From NCBI RefSeq assembly GCF_000143415.4, contig NW_003314290.1, forward strand, positions 62,001-126,000: 64,000 bases of DNA, given 5' to 3'. Of this stretch, positions 55,850-64,000 are shown one piece after another; position 1 is the first letter of the stretch; every line of letters begins with the position of its first letter. The notes below the pieces were generated by a model that was not told the origin of the DNA, ran no database searches, and saw nothing but the letters and a program-made list of their open reading frames with translations. The position numbers and the translations under genes were made by a program. The stretch comes from Selaginella moellendorffii. Taxonomy: Eukaryota > Streptophyta > Lycopodiopsida > Selaginellales > Selaginellaceae.

Positions 55850-57132
55850 ACAACTTATCTTGGGTACTATATTTTTCATGAGGGTTTGCAAGTTGATCCT
55901 AACAAAATTATGACTGTTCTAAAGTTCTGTACTCCGAAGTGTGTGAATAATGTATAACACTTCCTAGGTAAGGTGCAATATCTCAATTGTTTTATAAATC
56001 ATCTTTCTGATCACACTGGACTATTGCAAGCATTGATAAAGTCATCAACGTCATCTTTTATTTAGTCTACATACTGTGAGTGGGTGTTCATAGATCTTAA
56101 GGAGCTATTAATGACTTCTTTGGTTTTTGCGTATTTTGACTACACTCAACTTTTCATTCTGCACATGGATGCTTCTGATAGTGATCTTGAAAATGTGTTG
56201 ATGCAAAAGAGTCCAAATGTGCCTAATCAGCAACATCCCATTGCATATATAAGTTGTATATTATAACCAATAGGGCAAATTACTCCACGATAGAAAAAGA
56301 CTATTTAGCAATAATTTAGGGTTTTTAGAAACTTCATGCATATCAACATGGTTCTTGAACATTACTAAAAGGTGATCATGCTGTCATTATTTCATTATTG
56401 AAGAGGAAAAATTTGGTTGGTTATATTCCTTAGTGGGTTTTAAAGCTTTAAATATATGTTATTCATCACTCGGGAAGTTTTATGGTTGATGTTGATGCCC
56501 TTTCTTTAGCTCCTCTTCTTTTTTCACTCTCTTTTCATATTTTTGATAAGTATGTTGTTCTAGCTAATGATAGTTGTTGTACTTGAGATTCAGTGTCCAT
56601 AAGGTGCAGAGCAAGATTTATCTGTTTTTGATGAGGTTTGCAAGACTCAAAAGATTAAGCTATGGATTTGAAGGCTTCAAGATGAGTTTGAGAATCTTGC
56701 ATCATTTATTGATGACTTGACATTCTAGCATTTATATTTTCAATATCACTTTGAAAACAACTTTCTTTATTTTGTGAAGACAGATCCTGATGATCATTTA
56801 TGGTTGGTGGTGCCTTCAATCTTTATTTCACAGTTTCTCCATACCTACCATAATTTTTCTATTGTAAGCAGGCATATGGGATATCATTATGTGACCGAGA
56901 AGTTGCGCAAGTCTTTTTATGGGCCAGAGATATGACATGATGTTATCCGGTATATGTGTAGCTACATTTGGTGCCAAATTTGTAATACTCCCCCTCATGC
57001 TACGGAAGGATGGTTGAAATTAATTGTAATGTCTCATCTATTTGAGTTAGTGGCATTTGATCTTATAAAACCTTTTCCACAATCAACTACTAGCAATGAG
57101 TATTTTATTATTGCTTTTGATTACTTAACTTG
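55850..57132 (+). mobile_element. Gypsy pol: RNase H and integrase fragments
   Basis: Stop-broken pol text: LGYYIFHEGLQVDPNKI (end of RT), then RNase H motifs FAYFDYTQLFILHMDASDSD and QHPIAYISCIL. An integrase zinc-finger and core part follows (YHYVTEKLRKSFYGPEI; LFELVAFDLIKPFPQSTTSN; EYFIIAFDYLT). The integrase is interrupted at 57,133 by a solo LTR and resumes after 58,864 with VEVSAF. Many stops; not functional. Confidence 0.8.
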
Positions 57133-58859
57133 TGTAAGCGACTAAATTTTCCATTCTACTTTAGTCACTTAACCACACCTCCGACTACTTGGAGGAGTCT
57201 CATTCACAACCTCCATAAGTCCAATTCAGGACTTGGGACTTGCTAGCCCTGAGAATGGCATCCATGCCACTCAACATTTGCACTTGGTCCAAGTGCTCCA
57301 CATGTCTGATCCCATGACCGACACTCAAAGGTACCACCGACATGGCAGCTTGTTACGCTAAGGCCATGCCGAATCACCTTTGCCACACTAGTAGTCCAAT
57401 ACCCCTTGCATCACAATCTTGGCTCTCCAAGACTAGGCAAACCATCCGTGAGTGGTCATCTCAGATCCACTCCTTAGCATCCTTAGGATGCCCACCGACA
57501 AGGGGAATAGCCTTCCCCAATATCCCTCTGTCAGTCCCCACTAAGTCCCTTTCTGCCCCTAGCCGTGTTTGCCAACACTGCCACTAGATCGAGGCCCACA
57601 GGCCCGACCACTAAGTCCCACGGTCCTCTGGGACTTCCTCACCACACGACTGTGTCCTTGGTCACTACCCCAGAGGACTGCTCCTCTTCCTTTCCACAGT
57701 CTGGGCCTTTAGGACAACATTTCGGAACACCGTGGCCTTACGCGAGCCACCTGGGTACTCTCCCCGCCTTCCGCCCTTAGGTGCTCTAGCCATGGGCTTA
57801 GAGCGAGGTTCCGTTGAGCCACGCTTGGTATCCAAGTAGGTAGTGCCACCCACACTTGGACTGGGAGCATCGGCCAGTCGATCTCCCGAGGGAACTAGAG
57901 CCGGCTCTTGAACACTTCACCAAGCTACCCCGCTTGTCGGTCCGTATTCACTCTAGTCTTGGACTTCCCAGTGGTCAGTTCATCACCCAACACTGGGTCT
58001 GGCCTTCCTGGGCCAAACTGGCCTTTCCTGGCCAAACTGGCTCCACTGCAGTCCTCCCCCTACTATACTTTTGAAGCTCACTAAACCCCCCAGGGTCTGG
58101 GAGACGAACGCTTTGGGCTTTCACCCTCTCAAGCTCGAACTCGGACTGGGCCTCGGACTCGGACTCGGATTCGGACTCGGATTCGGACTCGGCCTCGGCC
58201 TTGGTCTCGGTCTCGGTCCCGATCTCGGTCTCGGTCTCGGTCCCGGTCTCGGTCTTGGTCCCGGTCTCGACTTCAGACTCCATCTCGGGTCCATCTCGGA
58301 CTCCATCTCGGACTCCATCTCGGGTCCATCTCGGGTCCATCTCGGGTCCATCTCGGACTCCATCTCGGACTCCACCTCGGACTCCATCTCGGGTCCTTCT
58401 CGGACTCCATCTCGGGTCCATCTCGGACTCCATATCGGACTCCACTTCGGACTCCACTTCGGATCCATCTCAGACTCCATATCGGACTCCACTTCGGGTC
58501 CATTTCGGACTCCATATCGGACTCCACTTTGGACTCCACTTCGGATCCATCTCGGACTCCATATCGGACTCCATCTCGGACTCCACTTCGGACCCCATAT
58601 CGGACTACTTTGGGTCCATCTCAGACACTTCCACGTGTTATGTGTTGGTCCTTTTTGGGTCCCTTTTTGGAGCCTTGCTTATTGGTTGCCTCGTGCTTGC
58701 TCCTCGAGCACTTTGTTGGGAGTTCCACTCCCGCTCTCGACCTTCCAAGTCGGAGCTTTTTAGCCCGAATGCGTTATGCTCGTTTGGCTTTCGCTTCGGC
58801 CACTATCACATGGCACCCTTCCGGCTCCACTTTGGGGCCTAGGGATTTTGTGTCTCACA
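57133..58859. mobile_element. Solo LTR-A with 5-bp target-site duplication ACTTG
   Basis: It starts TGTAAGCGAC and ends TCTCACA, and is flanked by ACTTG at 57,128-57,132 and 58,860-58,864. It is 1,727 bp long and in plus orientation. It sits inside the gypsy integrase fragment: removing it and one ACTTG rejoins the YLT...VE part of the integrase text. It contains the same minisatellite as the LTR at 54,268-55,849. A solo LTR is the usual product of recombination between the two LTRs of an inserted element. Confidence 0.88.
58140..58630. repeat. Minisatellite inside the solo LTR
   Basis: Hexamers of the CTCGGA/CTCGGT type at 58,150-58,270 are followed by about 30 units of CATCTCGGACTC, CATCTCGGGTC and CATATCGGACTC variants. 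Long open frames run through it on both strands because the units have few stop codons. Confidence 0.9.
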
Positions 58860-58864
58860 ACTTG

Positions 58865-59440
58865 CTAGGTGGAAGTTAGTGCTTTTGTAAGCACCTCCAC
58901 AACTACTGTTAGATAATTTCTCCTCAATCGAGTGGTGTTCCAGCAATCTTGTTTAGAGCGGATTACCTAGGCCACATACAAGTAAAATAACAATAGTGCT
59001 ACAACTTCTATCATTTTCCACTTACAAAGTACATAATAGATGGCTTGGTATTAGTTTGTTTTCCCCATTTTACAATATGTGGTTTATATAAAGCTCCAAA
59101 AATTATACATGTGCAACAATTGAAATACTTTGTACAAAAAGATCAGGAATAGTTGGCACCACCTACACATCCACTAATGCTTCCTCTTGATATTCCTCTA
59201 AATCCTAGCCCATCTATGAGAGAACCTTGATGGTCTTCCATTATTCCGAGAAGAGGGGATAATATAAGGTCCAAGTGTATGGTTACGCTACCATATATTA
59301 ATATTAGTGTAGTGGGATTTAGGTAGCTGTTGGATTAGTTTCAATCCAAACCACTCACTCTTATATATAAACTAGGTTTTTTAGGCTAATTGATATGCAC
59401 ATTTTCTATATTGCCTTTTTATATTCCATGCACTTACAGC
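58865..59440. mobile_element. End of the decayed gypsy element and 3' LTR-like repeat
   Basis: The first ~100 bp continue the broken integrase (VEVSAFVSTSTTT). A purine-rich tract (GAGAAGAGGGGA, about 59,245) is followed by the repeat of 43,975-44,095 at about 59,265-59,430 (AAGGTCCAAGTGTA; TATTCCATGCACTTA). The purine tract fits a polypurine tract before a 3' LTR. The two copies are strongly diverged, so the insertion is old. Confidence 0.5.
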
Positions 59441-61726
59441 TCTAATTACAAAACAATTCTAAATCATCATGATGTATAATAAAATTTTAAAAAGTGATCC
59501 AAGATTTTATTATAATATTTTATCCTAATTATCCTAAATAATTCACCCACTTTAACTAATACACAAGAAATAATGTTTTGAAATAAAATAAAAAATATTT
59601 ATATATCAAATTGAAAAATATTATAAAATCTAAAAAGTGTATAATAGCATATTCGGAAATCTAGATGAGTGGATGTCATAACTTAAACCATCTAAATGTT
59701 TAAATATTTTATAAATTTTTAAAAAGTAACAGTATATTAATTATATTTTTTGATAAAATTAAAATAAATAAAACATTATAAATGTATATACTAATATAGT
59801 TAAAAGGGATGTTTATAAACATATATATTTGAAACACTTCTTATTCAATAAATTTATTAATGTATTAATAAAAGATCATTTAAAGTATTTATTAAAGTAA
59901 ACCATATTATCTATTTAAGTCTTCTATAGCTCTCATAAAATTAATATTTTTAGGTTTTCACATGCTATATCTCATTAACTTTATTTATAATAGAATATTA
60001 GTTAAGATAAAAACATAAACACATGTCTGATTTTATCATAAAGAAATAAATTAATATCAGGGATAGAGGCAATTTGCAACTAGTAAAAAAATAGAAATTT
60101 TTCTTCTTGGTCAAAAAACTTTAATTAGTGTCAATATAGACAATTATATTATTATTTTCCATTACCTTACAAACTTGTATATTTTCTTCTTTTTCATAAA
60201 ATTTTTTGTAACACTAAACATATTTTTATAACATTAAATTGCCCATCTTATGTAAATAAAATTTATTTATATTTTCTAATAATAATATTTAAGTAAAATA
60301 TTTGATCAATTTTATAAATGTGTTGATTATAAATATTACTTATGACTCTTCTTTTGTAAACTATTAAATTATAATACACTAAACAACTACATATCACTCT
60401 CTTCTGTAAAAGTTATGGGAATAATCATAATGATTTTAAACACTGATCTTGTAACAGTTCTCTGACATTTACCAATTATGTTAATAACTAACTCTAGGTA
60501 ATTTATTTTTGATTTCCAAAGTCCACATAGTACCAGATCAAGTTAATCACTAAAACTTTGTCATTCACATGTTAACTAAAGTTGAAAAAATATAGAATCA
60601 CTTCAATATACATAAGGTTATTGACTAAAGTTATTAACTAAATCAAAGTATTTTTCAATAACAAATAACAAAATTTATTAATAAATTTAAATAAAATAAA
60701 AAAGGATTTAGTGTATATTTTTTATAAATTTAATTATTTTTATTTACAAATGATAATATATTTTATTAATTTTATTTTATTATTTAATATCAAATTTAAC
60801 TTTTGATGATTCTTCTATGTAAAATAATTGATTAAAGTGGCATTAATTTATAACATTTATGTTATGACTAATTTTTTCAGTCGTTACTTTTTATTTTTTA
60901 ATTATATCTGTAAATGTAGTTTATATTTATCTCACAATTTTTAATTGTAATAAAAGTTATTTTAAATATTAGTTATTATGTAGGTAACTTAATATATTTT
61001 GATTTTTAAATTATTTATTTATTTTTAAAAATATTCTTTATTACAGATATATTGAGAAAATTTTACTTTCAAATATTTTTTTTATCTATTAGTAATATAA
61101 AATTTTGTTGTACTTATTTAAAATTTTGTTCAGAAATTTGATTACATTTGAATGTAGTCAGAATCCTTTGAAATGAGCTAAAGGGCAGAAAAGAAAACAA
61201 TAGGGCATAAACAGCTCTCATGGAAATCCATATCCCACCCTTAGACCAAATGGATTTATGAACTAGTTACAAAGTCTTTCTTTTTTTCTCACCTTAATAA
61301 GATCTCATTGCAAGAAGAATTCATGCCCGTGTGCACCACACACACCACCACTGCTGCCAGCCATCCCAGTCAACTCTCCATATGGCACCACTGTCCGCCG
61401 CACAGCACCAGCAGTGGGAACTGGCGAGCTTGATCGCACCTCGACCACTTTACACACATGAAAAGTGGAAAACAACAAGTTGGACATCCAAATGTGGTTG
61501 TATGTATCATCAGGATGTCTACAGAAAGTTAAAAGCATCACTTCTGAATGGTTTTGGGTCAACTGTCAAATCATAATTTTTTCAACTACAAATAATCCAA
61601 ACTTTAATTCACATGGAAAAGTTTTGTGGAAAATCCCTTTTATAATATAGTTTCATCTAATATTAATTTGTTTTCAGTGAAGATGTGAATACTGAGAAAC
61701 ACAGCTCTAGCTGCTAAAGCTACAGG
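59441..61726. other. Very AT-rich intergenic DNA
   Basis: 59.45-61.15 kb is nearly all A and T runs, with stops in all frames. 61.3-61.6 kb is more balanced but gives only an 85-codon frame without a known domain. No RNA gene or repeat family was recognised. Confidence 0.6.
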
Positions 61727-61850
61727 AAGAGGGAGGCAGTGTAGCATGTACATTCCAGAGTCCACGATGTCAAGGTTGAGTTCACTAGCTCGGACGGATC
61801 TCCAACACACTGCATCTTAACCGATAGCTCCAAACTTGGTCAGTGTTTAC
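61727..61850. pseudogene. Scrambled copy of the cyclase gene 3' end
   Basis: 61,727-61,780 is the reverse complement of 43,631-43,684 (AAGAGGGAGGCAGTGTA), while 61,789-61,850 is a direct copy of 43,697-43,757 (CGGACGGATCTCCAACAC). In the original the two pieces are adjacent and co-oriented, so the copy carries an internal inversion. The cyclase stop region has lost one base (CCGATAGC for CCGATTAGC). Confidence 0.85.
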
Positions 61851-61882
61851 CATTTCTTTCTCTCGACCAAGCTCGTTTCTCT

Positions 61883-63877
61883 TCAGTTCTTTGAATGTAG
61901 GATCATATCCATCACCAGCAAGTGAGAGGCAGGATCATCATAATCCACCTCGTGAAGTCCCCTCGCAGCTCGTATCCCTTGCGTGACTCTAGAGTGCAAT
62001 CTACACGCTCCAAGAAACGCCCCCCAGGAAGCTCCGTCCGCCAGCCAAGGCATCACTTGGATCAAAGCCTCGGCCCGCTCCGTGTGCCCGGACTTCCCGA
62101 GAATGTCAATCAAACAGCAGTAGTGCTCCTGCCGAGGAGTGATCCCGTAATCGCTTTCCATGGACCGGAAGAAGCAGCACCCTTGTTCGAGCATTCCTTC
62201 GTGGCTACAAGCTCCTAGAACGCTCAACAAGCTCGTAGTATCCGGCTCCAAGCCCTCTTGCTCCATCCTCCTGAAGAGCTCCAGCGATCTTTTCCCGTGA
62301 CCAAGCGCAACCACCATCGTCGTCCACGAAACTAGATCTTTCATTGGCATTTTTTCAAAGAACTGGCTCGCTAGCCCGGCTTGGGCATACCCTTTCAGCA
62401 TTATATTCCATGCAAACATGCCCTTCTCGGGCATATCCTCCCAAATGCCATGAGCCTTGAGAAGATTCCCTGACCCGACGAGCATCTCCAGAACTATTGT
62501 CCATGATACCAAATTCACATCTACCATCGATTTGAACATAGCCATGCCTTCCTCTATACATCCACTTCTTACAAAAGCGTGAAGTAAAGCATTATTTACT
62601 TTGGCATTATGTATGGGCATCTTATCATACATGGATTTGGCCATCTCTAAGTCACCATTCTGCGAATATGCGGTGACCATAGACGTACACGCGACTAAGC
62701 TTTGACTGGGCATCCGGTCAAACATAGTCTTTGCTTTGATCACGTTGCCACTCCTTGCGTAGGAAGCCAGCATGACGTTCCAACAGATTAAGTTCCATTC
62801 GGGCATATTTTCAAAGAATGTGATCTCTGCTTGTTTTTCGTTTAAGGCTGCTAGCAATGTAGTCCATGAGACAATGTCATGTTGGGGCATAGAGTGAAAA
62901 ACCCTTTTGGCGGTATCTATTTCGTTCGCATGAGAATATGCGTGGAGCAATGCTGCCCATGAAACAATGTCCCTCTCAGGCATGGAATCAAACAGTTCCT
63001 GAGCCTGATAGATATGCCCGTTTCGGGCATATTCTGAAAGGAGTATATTCCAGGACCTGAGATCCCATTGAGGAATCTGTCTAAAAAGGAGAACTGCCCG
63101 TGATTCATGTGCCTCACAGTAAGCTTGCAAAAGTATATTCCAAGCGAGAACAGTGTTGTGAGGCATTGAGTCGAAGACTTGTTTAGCTCCACTTAGATGC
63201 CCAGCACGGGTATATACTTGAAGGATTGTTATCCAAGATACAAGATTCCTTTCTGGCATTGCGTCAAAGGTTTCTGATGCTGCGGGAATGTTTCCAAGCT
63301 GGAAATATGCTGCAAGCATGGAGTTCCAAGATGCTAGATTCTTTTGTGGCATTTGTTCGAAGAGAATCTTGGCTGACTCAACATCACAGTTTCGACAATA
63401 GGCCGAAATCATAGTGTTGTATGAAACAACACTCCGATCTGGAAGTCCATCGAAAAGGGATTTGACCTCACTGAACTGGTCATTTTGTGAATATGCCGAT
63501 ATCAACGAGTTCCAAGAAACTACACTCCAAAAGGGCATCTTATCAAAAATATCCTTTGCTCCATTTAAATCCCCACTTTCTGCATAGGCCGCCAACATCG
63601 CATTCCACGAAACCTCATTCCGATCCGGCATTACATCAAAAAGATGCTTCGATTTAAGAAAATGCCTCTCTTGGGCATATGCCGAGAGCATTGTGTTCCA
63701 CGATACTATGCTCTTATGTGGAATGGAATTAAAACAAATTTCCGCCCCTCGTATATTCCCGTTCCTAGAATAAGCGGCTAAAAGTTTATTCCATGAAATG
63801 GTATCTTCTGGATTTGCAGGCACACACACGCACTCGATCTTTTCTAGATGCCCATTGTGGGCATAATTCGTAGACAT
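61883..63877 (-). CDS. PPR protein (PLS/S-type repeats, truncated E-like end)
   Basis: Single open frame of 664 residues, almost entirely about 31-residue S-type PPR repeats (for example TISWNKLLAAYSRNGNIRGA, EVSWNAMLAAYAESGDLNGA and DIVSWAALLHAYSHANEIDT). It ends with L/S motifs (RMEQEGLEPDTTSLLSVLGA, HYCCLIDILGKSGHTERAEA) and the beginning of an E motif (GASWGAFLGACRLHSRV...LHEVDYDDPASHLLVMDMIL). The E motif is cut short and there is no DYW domain; its stop lies 33 bp from the scrambled cyclase fragment. The start at 63,877 gives MSTNYAHNGHLEKIECVCVP, which does not look like a transit peptide. An acceptor-like TATATTTTAG just upstream (about 63,918) could mean a first exon further on. Organellar RNA binding is inferred from the family. 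Confidence 0.87.
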   Translation of the reverse strand: MSTNYAHNGHLEKIECVCVPANPEDTISWNKLLAAYSRNGNIRGAEICFNSIPHKSIVSWNTMLSAYAQERHFLKSKHLFDVMPDRNEVSWNAMLAAYAESGDLNGAKDIFDKMPFWSVVSWNSLISAYSQNDQFSEVKSLFDGLPDRSVVSYNTMISAYCRNCDVESAKILFEQMPQKNLASWNSMLAAYFQLGNIPAASETFDAMPERNLVSWITILQVYTRAGHLSGAKQVFDSMPHNTVLAWNILLQAYCEAHESRAVLLFRQIPQWDLRSWNILLSEYARNGHIYQAQELFDSMPERDIVSWAALLHAYSHANEIDTAKRVFHSMPQHDIVSWTTLLAALNEKQAEITFFENMPEWNLICWNVMLASYARSGNVIKAKTMFDRMPSQSLVACTSMVTAYSQNGDLEMAKSMYDKMPIHNAKVNNALLHAFVRSGCIEEGMAMFKSMVDVNLVSWTIVLEMLVGSGNLLKAHGIWEDMPEKGMFAWNIMLKGYAQAGLASQFFEKMPMKDLVSWTTMVVALGHGKRSLELFRRMEQEGLEPDTTSLLSVLGACSHEGMLEQGCCFFRSMESDYGITPRQEHYCCLIDILGKSGHTERAEALIQVMPWLADGASWGAFLGACRLHSRVTQGIRAARGLHEVDYDDPASHLLVMDMILHSKN

Positions 63878-64000
63878 TGAGAATTTGGAGCTTGCAATAA
63901 AGTCAAAACTGGCACTAAAATATAATAGTTAAAATAGATTAATACGGTATTGCGTTTGTTTTTAAAAATGTGGCCCATTTAAATCGACGGTAGAGATTGG

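Noticed and set aside
58140-58630. Regularly spaced repeats suggesting a CRISPR-like array
   Set aside because: The units are 6 and 11-12 bp, directly contiguous and without unique spacers, in a eukaryotic LTR. It is a minisatellite.
58071-58842. Open frames of 213 and 230 codons in the solo LTR as possible genes
   Set aside because: They are translations of the CTCGGA and CATCTCGGACTC arrays. There is no start context or domain, and the equivalent arrays in the other LTR differ in length and frame.

Overview
This is a nuclear plant window, most likely from a lycophyte close to Selaginella. The genes are compact, with GT-AG introns of about 45-75 bp, and the gene-rich stretches alternate with AT-rich DNA and nested, decayed retrotransposons. 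The species call is inference from intron size, gene content and base composition; no marker gene names the species.

Layout. 0.7-14.6 kb holds a dense cluster: PIGW-like inositol acyltransferase (-), DET1 (-), a DRP4-type dynamin-related protein (-, with one frameshift), an O-fucosyltransferase-like type II membrane protein (-), and plastid IMPL1 (+). 14.6-23.2 kb is AT-rich. It contains a small secreted cyanovirin-N homology (CVNH) lectin gene (-), a GC-richer broken CVNH relic 0.5 kb away, a fragment of SDH5, a PPR pseudogene and an unidentified acidic coding remnant. 23.8-27.1 kb holds an unrecognised single-pass membrane protein gene of nine exons, built from a module repeated three times with its introns. 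27.4-30.3 kb carries a broken site-2-protease fragment and a rearranged inverted copy of the PIGW 3' region. 32.2-43.7 kb is a second dense cluster: PPR596-like protein (-), plastid DnaJ of the DJA5/6 type (+), a MUSTACHES-type LRR receptor kinase (-), SDH5 (-) and a cyclase-family (kynurenine formamidase-like) protein (+). 43.7-59.4 kb is a decayed Ty3/gypsy element broken up by a second LTR family: two inverted nested copies and one solo LTR with a clean 5-bp target-site duplication. 59.4-61.7 kb is very AT-rich. 61.9-63.9 kb is a long PPR protein gene (-), next to scrambled pieces of the cyclase 3' end.

The housekeeping genes serve separate pathways: GPI anchor synthesis, light signalling through CUL4/DDB1, membrane fission, plastid inositol phosphate turnover, plastid protein folding, organelle RNA processing and mitochondrial complex II. 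Several are arranged head to head with short shared promoters; SDH5 and cyclase start codons are only 142 bp apart.

The best candidates for something undescribed are the triplicated-module membrane protein (all internal exons symmetric, phase 1-1) and the AT-rich secreted CVNH gene with its GC-richer relic. Exon boundaries were inferred by eye from splice signals and family conservation; no alignment or database search was run.
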